From Betaproteobacteria bacterium HGW-Betaproteobacteria-3 (lineage in GTDB: Bacteria > Pseudomonadota > Gammaproteobacteria > Burkholderiales > Burkholderiaceae_C): DNA of 64,000 nt. Below are positions 9,312 through 17,136 of this stretch, piece after piece. How positions within the stretch are numbered: the first letter of the stretch is position 1; every line of letters begins with the position of its first letter. Under the pieces are notes generated by a model. That model ran no database searches. It worked only from the letters and a program-made list of their open reading frames with translations, and was not told the origin of the DNA. The position numbers and the translations under genes were made by a program. The stretch lies in NCBI GenBank assembly GCA_002842205.1, contig PHCI01000018.1, positions 18,114 to 82,113 of the forward strand. The letters are read 5' to 3'.

Positions 9312-10814
9312 ATGAACGCCCCTGTCACCTCCAGCCAGCAAGACCTGATCGCCCGCGCCGAACGCCAGTCGCTGGTGGTTCGTGCGCTGTCGGCGCACCT
9401 GCCGGCCCACGCGCTGCTGTGGACGCCTGAAGACACCGTGCCCTACGAATGTGACGGCCTGACCGCCTACCGCGAGCGCCCGCTGGTGGTGGCCCTGCCC
9501 GAGACCTATGAACAGGTCCAGGCGGTGCTCAAGACGTGCCACAAGCTCGATGTACCGATCGTGGCGCGCGGCGCCGGCACCGGCCTGTCGGGCGGCGCCA
9601 TGCCCAACCGCATGGGCGTCACCCTGTCGCTGGCCAAGTTCAACCGCATCCTCCAGCTGGACCGGCTGAGCCGCACCGCCGTCGTCCAGGGGGGCGTGCG
9701 CAACCTCGCCATCAGCGAGGCCGCCGCGCCGCTGGGCCTGTACTACGCCCCCGACCCGTCGAGCCAGATCGCCTGCACCATCGGCGGCAATGTGGCCGAA
9801 AACTCCGGCGGCGTGCACTGCCTGAAATACGGCCTGACGCTGCACAACGTGCTCAAGGTCAGGGGGTTTACCGTCGAGGGCGAGCCGGTGGAGTTCGGCA
9901 GCGATGCCTTGGACGCCGCCGGGTACGACCTGCTGGCCCTCGTGGTGGGCAGCGAAGGCATGCTGGCCGTCACCACCGAAGTCACCGTCAAACTCATCCC
10001 CAAGCCGCAACTGGCGCGCTGCATCATGGCCAGCTTTGACGACATCCGCAAGGCCGGTGACGCGGTGGCCGCCGTGATCGCCGCGGGCATCATCCCGGCC
10101 GGGCTCGAAATGATGGACAAGCCCATGACGGCGGCCGTGGAAGACTACGTGCACGCCGGTTACGACCTCACGGCCGAGGCCATTTTGCTGTGCGAAAGCG
10201 ACGGCACCCCCGAAGAAGTTGAAGAAGAAATTGGCCGCATGGTCGCCGTGCTGCAGGGCGCGGGCGCCACCGGCATTGCCGTCAGCCAGAGCGAAGCCGA
10301 GCGCCTGCGGTTCTGGAGCGGCCGCAAGAATGCCTTTCCGGCCTCGGGCCGCATCAGCCCGGACTACATGTGCATGGACTCCACCATTCCGCGCAACCGG
10401 CTGGCCGACATCCTGCTGGCGATCCAGAAAATGGAGAAAAAATACCAGCTCCGCTGCGCCAACGTGTTTCACGCCGGTGACGGCAACCTGCACCCGCTGA
10501 TCCTGTTCGACGCCAACGACCCCGACCAACTGCACCGCTGCGAGCTGTTCGGCGCCGAGATTCTGGAAACCAGTGTCGCCATGGGTGGCACCGTGACCGG
10601 CGAGCACGGCGTGGGCGTGGAGAAGCTCAACAGCATGTGCGTGCAGTTCAGCGCCGAGGAAAACGAACAGATGTTCGGCGTCAAGCGCGCCTTTGACGCC
10701 AAGGGCCTGCTCAACCCCGGCAAGGTCATCCCCACCCTGCACCGCTGCGCCGAGTACGGCAAGATGCTGGTGCGCGGCGGCCAGATTTCGCATCCCGACC
10801 TTCCGCGGTTCTGA
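9312..10814 (+). CDS. glcD: FAD-linked oxidase, glycolate oxidase subunit GlcD
   Basis: Flavoprotein of the GlcD/D-lactate dehydrogenase family, predicted to oxidise glycolate (or D-lactate) to the 2-oxo acid. The FAD_binding_4 domain (about 55-190) contains VARGAGTGLSGGAMP and the pyrophosphate loop near IGGNVAENSGG. The C-terminal FAD-oxidase domain (about 230-485) includes NVFHAGDGNLHPLI and GEHGVGVEK. Its 500 residues are normal for GlcD. Partner genes glcE and glcF are not adjacent, so either they are elsewhere or the protein works alone like other D-2-hydroxyacid dehydrogenases. It is followed 14 bases later by lrgA, suggesting co-transcription with a transporter pair. Confidence 0.92.
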   Translation: MNAPVTSSQQDLIARAERQSLVVRALSAHLPAHALLWTPEDTVPYECDGLTAYRERPLVVALPETYEQVQAVLKTCHKLDVPIVARGAGTGLSGGAMPNRMGVTLSLAKFNRILQLDRLSRTAVVQGGVRNLAISEAAAPLGLYYAPDPSSQIACTIGGNVAENSGGVHCLKYGLTLHNVLKVRGFTVEGEPVEFGSDALDAAGYDLLALVVGSEGMLAVTTEVTVKLIPKPQLARCIMASFDDIRKAGDAVAAVIAAGIIPAGLEMMDKPMTAAVEDYVHAGYDLTAEAILLCESDGTPEEVEEEIGRMVAVLQGAGATGIAVSQSEAERLRFWSGRKNAFPASGRISPDYMCMDSTIPRNRLADILLAIQKMEKKYQLRCANVFHAGDGNLHPLILFDANDPDQLHRCELFGAEILETSVAMGGTVTGEHGVGVEKLNSMCVQFSAEENEQMFGVKRAFDAKGLLNPGKVIPTLHRCAEYGKMLVRGGQISHPDLPRF

Positions 10815-10828
10815 CGCCCCCGCCTCGC

Positions 10829-11188
10829 ATGCGCGCGCTGCACGGACTGACCTGGCTGCTGGCCCTGCAATCGCTGGGCGAAGTGATCTCCCGGCTGCTT
10901 CACCTGCCGCTGCCCGGCCCGGTGGTGGGCATGGTGCTTTTGCTGCTGGCCCTGCGCTGGCCGGCCGTGCGCGCGCCGGTGGCCGCCTGCGCGGATTTCC
11001 TGCTGTCGCACCTGTCGCTGCTGTTCGTGCCGGTGGGCGTGGGCGTTATGACCCACCTGGGGCTGGTCAGCGCGTATGGCGTTCGCATGCTGCTGGTGGT
11101 GGTGCTGTCCACTTGGATCGGCATGGCCGTCACGGCACTGGTGCTGCGGGCGCTGGCGGCAAGGGGGGCAGATGCCGAACTTCGTTGA
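10829..11188 (+). CDS. lrgA: LrgA/CidA family membrane protein
   Basis: Small membrane protein (119 residues) with four predicted helices and the family motifs LPLPGPVVGMVLLLLAL and SLLFVPVGVGVM. LrgA/CidA proteins were first linked to murein hydrolase export and autolysis, but LrgAB pairs have since been shown to move pyruvate in Gram-positive bacteria, and the plant LrgAB fusion PLGG1 carries glycolate and glycerate across the plastid envelope. Next to glcD, a small-carboxylate transport role fits better than lysis; that is inference. It overlaps lrgB by 17 bases. Confidence 0.88.
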   Translation: MRALHGLTWLLALQSLGEVISRLLHLPLPGPVVGMVLLLLALRWPAVRAPVAACADFLLSHLSLLFVPVGVGVMTHLGLVSAYGVRMLLVVVLSTWIGMAVTALVLRALAARGADAELR

Positions 11189-11897
11189 ACTCTGGGTCTA
11201 TCTCTCCACCACCCCGCTGTTCGGCCTGACGGCCACGCTGGTGGTTTACGTGTTCGCCCAGGCACTTTACGCCCGTCTGAACCAGGCGCCGTGGGCCAAC
11301 CCGGTGCTCTGGAGCGTGGTGGCGCTGGCCACCGGTTTGTTGCTCACGGGCGTGCCCTACCCCACCTATTTTTCGGGCGCGCAGTTCATCCACTTCCTGC
11401 TGGGGCCGGCCGTGGTGGCACTGGCCTGGCCGCTGTGGCAGCGCCGGGCCGAGTTGCAAAAGCGCTGGGGCCGCCTGCTGGTGGCCGCGCTGCTCGGGGG
11501 TGCGGCGGCCAGCGGATCGGCCGTGGCGCTGGCGCTGGCCGTGGGCTTGCCCATGGACGTCGTGCTGTCCATGGCGCCCAAATCGGTGACCGCGCCCGTG
11601 GCCATGGGCGTGGCCGAAAAAATCGGCGGCATTCCGGCGCTGGCCGCCGTGTTTGCGGTGCTGACTGGCCTGGTGGGAGCCTTGAGCGCCAAATACCTCT
11701 TTGCGCTCATGCGGGTGCCCACCACGGTTGAGGGCTGGACAGTTCGCGGCTTTGCGCTGGGCACGGCAGCGCACGGCATCGGCGCCGCCCGGGCCCTGCA
11801 GGTGAACGCCGACGCCGGCGCCTACGCCGGTCTGGCGCTGGGCATTCAGGTGGTGACGGCTTCGCTCTTGCTGCCGCTGGCGTTCCGGCTGTTCTGA
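11172..11897 (+). CDS. lrgB: LrgB family membrane protein
   Basis: Integral membrane partner of LrgA, 241 residues, with about seven hydrophobic segments. The LrgB signature region LSMAPKSVTAPVAMGVAEKIGG is clear, as is GTAAHGIGAARAL near the C-terminus. The start at 11172 is preceded by AAGGGGGG and lies inside the end of lrgA, indicating translational coupling; an earlier in-frame Met would overlap lrgA far more. Its last 52 bases overlap the 3' end of the convergent aminotransferase. Likely the substrate-translocating half of the transporter proposed for glycolate or a related acid. Confidence 0.9.
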   Translation: MPNFVELWVYLSTTPLFGLTATLVVYVFAQALYARLNQAPWANPVLWSVVALATGLLLTGVPYPTYFSGAQFIHFLLGPAVVALAWPLWQRRAELQKRWGRLLVAALLGGAAASGSAVALALAVGLPMDVVLSMAPKSVTAPVAMGVAEKIGGIPALAAVFAVLTGLVGALSAKYLFALMRVPTTVEGWTVRGFALGTAAHGIGAARALQVNADAGAYAGLALGIQVVTASLLLPLAFRLF

Positions 11898-13030
11898 GCC
11901 GCCGGCAGCACGCGGTCGAGCGCGGCCTGCAGCTGCGCCACCGTGCGGTCCACGTGGTGCCACTTCTCCAGGCCGAACAGGCCGATGCGGAAGGTCATGA
12001 AGTCGGCCGGCTCGTCGCATTGCAGCGGCACACCGGCGGCGGTTTGCAGGCCTTCGGCCAGAAACTTCCTGCTCGATTGGATTTCGGGGTCTTCGGTGTA
12101 GCTCACCACCACGCCGGGCGCTTGGAAGCCGGGGGCCGCCACGCTCGGAATGCCGCGGCCTTCGAACAGCGCGCGCACCTTGCGGCCGAGTTCGATCTGC
12201 TCCGCCTTGACCTTGTCAAACCCGTAGCTGCGGGTTTCGACCATGACCTCGCGCAACCGGGTGAGCGCGTCGGTCGGCATGGTGGCGTGGTAGGCGTGGC
12301 CGCCGTTTTCATAGGCTTCCATGATCTGCAGCCATTTCTTGAGGTCGCAGGCAAAGCTGGTGCTGGTGGTGCCGTCGATGGCCTGGCGGGCGCGTTCGCT
12401 GAGCATCACCATGGCGCAGCAGGGCGAGCTGCTCCAGCCCTTTTGCGGCGCGCTGACCAGCACGTCCACGCCCGTGGCCTTCATGTCCACCCACATGGCC
12501 CCCGAGGCAATGCAGTCGAGCACGAACAGGCCACCCACCTCGTGCACGGCGTCGGCCACGGCTTTGAGGTAGTCGTCGGGCAGGATCATGCCGGCCGCCG
12601 TTTCCACGTGCGGGGCAAACACCACCGCAGGTTTTTGCGCGCGGATGGTGGCGGTCACCTCGTCGATGGGGGCGGGAATCCAGGGCGACTGCTTGCCGGT
12701 GCCGGTGCGTCGGGCCTTGAGCACCGTGGCGTCGGTGGTGATGCGGCCCATGTCGATGATCTGCGACCAGCGATAGCTGAACCAGCCGTTGCGCAGGATC
12801 AGCACTTTTTTGTCGTTGGCAAACTGCCGCGCCACCGATTCCATGCCAAAGGTGCCGCTGCCCGGCACCAGCACGGTCGAATGGGTGTGGTAGACGCTTT
12901 TCAGGATGCCCGAGATGTCCTTCATCACGCCCTGGAAGCTTTTGGACATGTGGTTCAGGGCGCGGTCGGTGTAGACCACCGAAAATTCAAGCAGGCCGTC
13001 AGGGTCGACGTTGGGCAAAAGTCCGGGCAT
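11846..13030 (-). CDS. Class V aminotransferase (serine/alanine-glyoxylate aminotransferase-like)
   Basis: PLP-dependent fold-type I enzyme of 394 residues. The catalytic lysine is Lys197 in SAPQKGWSSSP, and the upstream FVLDCIASGAMWVDM contains the PLP-binding Asp. The sequence resembles serine-pyruvate/alanine-glyoxylate aminotransferases, which convert glyoxylate to glycine. That fits the neighbouring glycolate oxidase. The GGAG at the 13030 start is well placed. The 3' end overlaps lrgB on the other strand by 52 bases, so the two transcripts are antisense at their ends. Other class V substrates cannot be excluded. Confidence 0.87.
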   Translation of the reverse strand: MPGLLPNVDPDGLLEFSVVYTDRALNHMSKSFQGVMKDISGILKSVYHTHSTVLVPGSGTFGMESVARQFANDKKVLILRNGWFSYRWSQIIDMGRITTDATVLKARRTGTGKQSPWIPAPIDEVTATIRAQKPAVVFAPHVETAAGMILPDDYLKAVADAVHEVGGLFVLDCIASGAMWVDMKATGVDVLVSAPQKGWSSSPCCAMVMLSERARQAIDGTTSTSFACDLKKWLQIMEAYENGGHAYHATMPTDALTRLREVMVETRSYGFDKVKAEQIELGRKVRALFEGRGIPSVAAPGFQAPGVVVSYTEDPEIQSSRKFLAEGLQTAAGVPLQCDEPADFMTFRIGLFGLEKWHHVDRTVAQLQAALDRVLPAAQNSRNASGSKSEAVTT

Positions 13031-13122
13031 GGTGGTCTCCGTTTCAGGGCGTCATGGGGATGGCACCGGCCCTCGGGCCGTGCGGGTGGATCAGCTTAGC
13101 ACGGCCTGCGGCCGGGCGCCCG

Positions 13123-14973
13123 TCACCAGGAATCGACCATCCGGGCACTCTCGGTGTTCCCGGGACCGGCCGCGCAAGCCGCCTGCAGCCCCTGCGCCAG
13201 CCAGCCACGGGTTTCGGCCGGATCGATCACCGCGTCGATCTCCAGCGTGGCCGCCATGTTGAGGGCACCGCCGTTCTCGTATTGTTGCGCCACCAGCCTG
13301 TCGTAGAGAGCTTGCCGCGCCGGGCCTTCGGGCGCCGCCGCCAGCTCCTTGCGGTAGCCCAGGCGCACCGCGCCCTCCAGCCCCATGGCGCCGAACTCGC
13401 CCGTAGGCCAGGCCACGTTGAACACGGGCGCATGAAACCCGCCGGCCGTCATGGCCATGGCGCCCAGCCCGTAGCCCTTGCGCAGCACCACGCTGAAGAA
13501 TGGCACGCGCAGATGCGCGGCGGCGATGAACATCCGGCTCACGTGCCGCACCTGGGCCTGCGCCTCGATGTCGGGCCCGACCATGAAGCCCGGCGTGTCC
13601 ACCAGGCTCACCAGCGGCAGGCCGTGGGCGTTGCACAGTTGCATGAATCGCGCGGCCTTGTCGGCGGCGTCGGCGTCGATGGCGCCGCCCAGGTGCAGCG
13701 GGTTGTTGGCCAGCAACCCGACCGGCCGGCCTTCGATACGGCCGAGCGCCGTGTGAATGCCCACGCCGAAGCCGGTGCGCAATTCCAGCAGCGAGCCCGC
13801 GTCCACGATACCGACCATGGCCGCGCGGGTGTCGTACACGCGCAGGCGGTTTTCGGGCACCACGTCGCGCAGCGCCTGCGGGTCGGGCGCCGTGAAGGCG
13901 GCCACCCGCCCTTGAAAAAACGACAGGTAGTGGCGCGCCGCCGCCACGGCCGCCGCTTCGTCGTCGACCCGCACGTCGATGACACCATTGGCATGTTGCA
14001 CCTCACTCGGGCCGATCTGTTCGGGCGTGCAGACGCCCAGCCCGCCGCCCTCCACCATGGCCGGGCCGCCCATGCCGATGTTGCTGCCCCGGGTGGCGAT
14101 GATCACGTCGCAGCAGCCCAGCAGTGCCGCGTTGCCCGCAAAACAGCGCCCCGCCACGATGCCAACCACCGGCACCTGGCCATTGAGCCGCGCAAAACTG
14201 GCAAACGTGCCCACGTGCAGTCCGGCCACGATGGGCATGTCGGTGTCGCCCGGCCGGCCCCCGCCGCCTTCGGCCATCAGCACGACCGGCAGCCGGTTCT
14301 GCAGCGCGATGCCAAGCAGCCGGTCGGTCTTCTGGTGGTTGCGCAGGCCCTGCGTGCCCGCCAGCACCGTGGCGTCGTAGGCCATGACCACGGCCTGGGC
14401 CGCCTCGGCGCCGAACAGCGCCGCGTTGATGCTGCCGATGCCCGTGACCATGCCGTCGGCCGGGGTGTTGCGCACCAGGTCGTCCTCGCTGCGGCGGCTG
14501 CGCTGCGCGGCCACCGCCAGTGCGCCGTATTCCTTGAAGCTGCCCGCGTCGCACAGGTCGGCGATGTTTTCGCGGGCGGTGCGCAGGCCCAGCGCGTGGC
14601 GTTTGGCCACGGCCTCGGGCCGGTTTGCGTCGAGCGTCAGGGCGTGGCGGTCGATCACGCGCTGCAGATCGGCCCGCAGACCGCCTGCCGGGCTGGAAAC
14701 CGTGTCAGGCGACAAATTATGAGGTTTTTTGGCATCTTCCCCCCGTCGAATGGCAATAGTTTGCTCTATATTTAGTAGCAAATCACCTTTCTCAACGGCA
14801 TCTCCGGCCGCGAAAAACACCGCCTGCACCCTGCCGTCCACAGGCGCGCGGATTTCGTGTTCCATCTTCATGGCTTCCAGGATCAGCAGCAGATCGCCCT
14901 GGCGCACGTCGGCGCCGGGCGTCACGCAATATTCCACCACCAGGGCCTGCAAGGGAGCGCGAAGTTCGGTCAT
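13123..14973 (-). CDS. Fused biotin carboxyl carrier - carboxyltransferase subunit of an acyl-CoA carboxylase
   Basis: An N-terminal biotinyl domain (about 1-70) has the biotin-attachment motif EAMKMEHE with Lys36. The C-terminal part (about 95-616) is a carboxyltransferase of the propionyl/methylcrotonyl/AccD type, with Gly-rich oxyanion regions such as MAEGGGGRPGD and VAGRCFAGNAALLGC and a terminal KGYGLGAMAM...PTGEFGAMGLEGAV half. The protein would carry carboxyl groups from a separate biotin carboxylase, not present in the window, to an acyl-CoA. The linker (about 66-90) is encoded by a copy of the dispersed AT-rich repeat. Substrate unknown. The gene diverges from the asparaginase gene. 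Confidence 0.85.
   Translation of the reverse strand: MTELRAPLQALVVEYCVTPGADVRQGDLLLILEAMKMEHEIRAPVDGRVQAVFFAAGDAVEKGDLLLNIEQTIAIRRGEDAKKPHNLSPDTVSSPAGGLRADLQRVIDRHALTLDANRPEAVAKRHALGLRTARENIADLCDAGSFKEYGALAVAAQRSRRSEDDLVRNTPADGMVTGIGSINAALFGAEAAQAVVMAYDATVLAGTQGLRNHQKTDRLLGIALQNRLPVVLMAEGGGGRPGDTDMPIVAGLHVGTFASFARLNGQVPVVGIVAGRCFAGNAALLGCCDVIIATRGSNIGMGGPAMVEGGGLGVCTPEQIGPSEVQHANGVIDVRVDDEAAAVAAARHYLSFFQGRVAAFTAPDPQALRDVVPENRLRVYDTRAAMVGIVDAGSLLELRTGFGVGIHTALGRIEGRPVGLLANNPLHLGGAIDADAADKAARFMQLCNAHGLPLVSLVDTPGFMVGPDIEAQAQVRHVSRMFIAAAHLRVPFFSVVLRKGYGLGAMAMTAGGFHAPVFNVAWPTGEFGAMGLEGAVRLGYRKELAAAPEGPARQALYDRLVAQQYENGGALNMAATLEIDAVIDPAETRGWLAQGLQAACAAGPGNTESARMVDSW
14716..14787 (-). repeat. Dispersed AT-rich repeat, copy 1 (in frame in the carboxylase fusion)
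   Basis: Read leftward: GCTACTAAATATAGAGC, then AAACTATTGCCATTCGACGG and a run of G. It matches the copies at 46654 and 54717. It is translated without a stop and forms the junction between the biotinyl and carboxyltransferase domains. Its low GC contrasts sharply with the flanking coding sequence. Confidence 0.75.
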
Positions 14974-15055
14974 GGGGGTGATTTTGCGGGCAGCCGCGAG
15001 GGCGCTGGCGTCAAGCGGGCGACACGGCGGCCCGCGCCACGTTTCGCGGGGCGCA

Positions 15056-15076
15056 CGCGACCGCGACCGCGACCGC
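15056..15076. repeat. Hexanucleotide microsatellite upstream of asparaginase
   Basis: Three tandem CGCGAC units plus a partial unit, 24 bases before the asparaginase start. Such a tract could vary in length by slippage; no function can be assigned. Confidence 0.6.
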
Positions 15077-15099
15077 CTGAAGTTGACACAATAGCGGCC

Positions 15100-16107
15100 A
15101 TGTCCTTTGTTCCCCTGATCGAACTCACCCGCGGTGGCACGCTGGAGTGCCAGCACTTTGGCGCGGTGGCCGTGGTCAACGCCCAGGGCCGCCTGCTGGC
15201 CCGCGTCGGCGACGCCGACTGGCTGACGTTCTCGCGCTCCACGCTCAAGGCCCTGCAGGCGCTGCCCTTCATGGAAGGCGGCGGCGCGCGCAAGTTCGGC
15301 TTTACCTCGGCGCAACTGGCCCTGCTGTGCGCCAGCCACAACGGCGAAGACGCGCACGTCACCCAGGTGCAGGCCATGCTCGACCAGGTGGGGGTGCCCA
15401 CCCGCGCATTGCAGTGCGGCTGCCACGTGCCGCTGCGCTTCACCTACACCGACACCCCGGTCCCCGAAGGCCTGCGCTACGACGAGCGCCACAACAACTG
15501 CAGCGGCAAGCACGCCGGCTTCCTGGCGTACTGCGTGCAGCACGGGTTGCCGCTGGACGACTACGTCAACCCCGATCACCCGCTGCAGCAGGCGATCCGC
15601 CGCGATGTGGCCCGGGCCGTGCGCTGCGCCCCGCACGCGTTGCGCATGGGCATCGACGGCTGCTCCGCCCCCAATTACGCGCTGCCCCTGTCCCGCCTGG
15701 CCGGCGCCTACGCCCGGCTGGCCAGCGGCGCACGCGACGGCGAGTTCGGCGAGAGCTTTGCCGCGCTGTCCGACGCCATGACGGCGCACCCCGACCTGGT
15801 GTCGGGCACCGGCCGCAACGACCTGGCCTTCATGCGCGCGGGCCGCGGCGACTGGGTCAGCAAGGTCGGCGCCGACGGCGTGCAGGTGCTGGGCAGCAAA
15901 AGCCGGGGCGAAGCCCTGGCCATCAAGATCATCGACGGCAACAAGCCCGCGCTGTTTGCCGCCACGGTCGAGGTGCTGGCGCAGCTGGGCTGGCTGGACG
16001 AGGCCCAGCGCGCCGAACTCGCCCCCTGGCGCGCCGCGGCCCTCGTCAACGCGCGCGGCCTGCAGGTGGGCGAGCGCCGTGTGGCGTTCCGTTTGCAGGC
16101 CGCCTGA
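15100..16107 (+). CDS. L-asparaginase, class 3 (ReAV/AnsA-like, Asparaginase_II family)
   Basis: Predicted to hydrolyse L-asparagine to aspartate and ammonia. This is the Rhizobium etli ReAV type, unrelated to the classical E. coli enzymes. The residues known in ReAV line up: the Ser-x-x-Lys pair Ser47/Lys50, Cys134 and Lys137 in HNNCSGKHAG, and Cys188 in GIDGCSAPNY, the Cys/Lys/Cys group that binds zinc. Length (335) fits the family. The start at 15100 leaves a 126-base divergent gap to the carboxylase gene; longer in-frame starts would run into that gene. It is followed by arginase on the same strand, suggesting amino-acid nitrogen catabolism. Confidence 0.88.
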   Translation: MSFVPLIELTRGGTLECQHFGAVAVVNAQGRLLARVGDADWLTFSRSTLKALQALPFMEGGGARKFGFTSAQLALLCASHNGEDAHVTQVQAMLDQVGVPTRALQCGCHVPLRFTYTDTPVPEGLRYDERHNNCSGKHAGFLAYCVQHGLPLDDYVNPDHPLQQAIRRDVARAVRCAPHALRMGIDGCSAPNYALPLSRLAGAYARLASGARDGEFGESFAALSDAMTAHPDLVSGTGRNDLAFMRAGRGDWVSKVGADGVQVLGSKSRGEALAIKIIDGNKPALFAATVEVLAQLGWLDEAQRAELAPWRAAALVNARGLQVGERRVAFRLQAA

Positions 16108-16145
16108 GCCACGCCGCCACCACTGCGCCGCGTCACCCCACGCCC

Positions 16146-16169
16146 CCCGCACCCGCACCCGCACCCGCA
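16146..16169. repeat. Hexanucleotide microsatellite between asparaginase and arginase
   Basis: Four perfect tandem CCCGCA units, 36 bases before the arginase start. It mirrors the CGCGAC tract on the other side of the asparaginase gene. Confidence 0.7.
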
Positions 16170-16204
16170 CTGCCCTCCACCGTCCTCAACCCCCACCCCT
16201 CATC

Positions 16205-17113
16205 ATGACCACCCTTTCCCTGATAGGCGCTCCCACCGACGTGGGCGCCAGCGTGCGCGGCGCCGGCATGGGCCCCGACGCCCTGCGTGTGGCGGGCCTC
16301 GCCGAAACCCTGCAGGCCCAGGGCCTGACCGTGCTGGACCGCGGCAACCTGGCCGGCCCGCCCAACCCCTGGGCCCCGCCGCAGGCCGGGCTGCGCCATC
16401 TGACCGAAGTGGTGGCCTGGAACCGCGCCGTTTTCGACGCCGTGACCGAAGCCCTGAACGCCGGGCACATCCCGCTGCTGATGGGCGGCGACCACTGCCT
16501 GGGCGTGGGTTCCATCAGCGCCGTGGCCCGGCACTGCCGCGCCACTGGCCGCAAACTGCGGGTGCTGTGGCTCGACGCCCATGCCGACGTGAACACCGGC
16601 GCCATCAGCCCCAGTGGCAACCTGCACGGCATGCCCGTGGCCTGTCTGCTGGGCCACGGCCCCGCGCCGCTGTCGGGCTGGAGCGGCCAGCCCGCTGCCC
16701 TCACCCCCGACGAGATTGACTTCATCGGCATCCGCAGCGTGGACGCCGCCGAGAAGCAGGCCATCCGCGAACTGGGCTTGCAGGTGTTTGACATGCGCCA
16801 CATCGACGAACACGGCATGCGCTACACCCTGACCGAAGCGCTGCAGGATGTGGACGACAGCACCCACCTGCACGTGAGCTTCGATGTCGATTGCCTCGAC
16901 CCGGCCGACGCGCCCGGCGTGGGCACCGGCGTGCGCGGCGGCCCCACCTACCGCGAAATGCAGCTGTGCATGGAGATGATTGCCGACACCGGGCGGCTGG
17001 CGTCGCTCGACGTGGTCGAGATCAACCCGGCGCTCGACGTGCGCAACCAGACCGCCGAACTGGCCGTCGAGCTGATCGGCAGCCTGTTTGGCATGTCCAC
17101 ACTGGCGCGCTGA
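16205..17113 (+). CDS. rocF: Arginase
   Basis: Binuclear manganese ureohydrolase, 302 residues, converting arginine to ornithine and urea. Metal-ligand motifs are all visible: GGDH at 94-97, DAHADVN at 124-130, SFDVDCLDP near 230, and VEINP near the C-terminus. The full set of ligands predicts an active enzyme. The Gly-rich VGASVRGAGMGPDALR head is typical of arginases rather than agmatinases. It lies 97 bases behind the asparaginase gene and may share its transcript. The weak upstream region has no clear Shine-Dalgarno sequence. Confidence 0.95.
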   Translation: MTTLSLIGAPTDVGASVRGAGMGPDALRVAGLAETLQAQGLTVLDRGNLAGPPNPWAPPQAGLRHLTEVVAWNRAVFDAVTEALNAGHIPLLMGGDHCLGVGSISAVARHCRATGRKLRVLWLDAHADVNTGAISPSGNLHGMPVACLLGHGPAPLSGWSGQPAALTPDEIDFIGIRSVDAAEKQAIRELGLQVFDMRHIDEHGMRYTLTEALQDVDDSTHLHVSFDVDCLDPADAPGVGTGVRGGPTYREMQLCMEMIADTGRLASLDVVEINPALDVRNQTAELAVELIGSLFGMSTLAR

Positions 17114-17136
17114 ATTTCCAGCCGCCGACGCCGTGT

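Noticed and set aside
15056..16169. Hexanucleotide tracts considered as an origin or protein-binding array
   Set aside because: Only three and four units, no DnaA-box or AT-rich element nearby; simple microsatellites.
14974..16170. N-terminal extension of the carboxylase fusion across the asparaginase gene
   Set aside because: The open frame continues, but the biotinyl domain begins at 14973 and the extension is antisense to the asparaginase gene.
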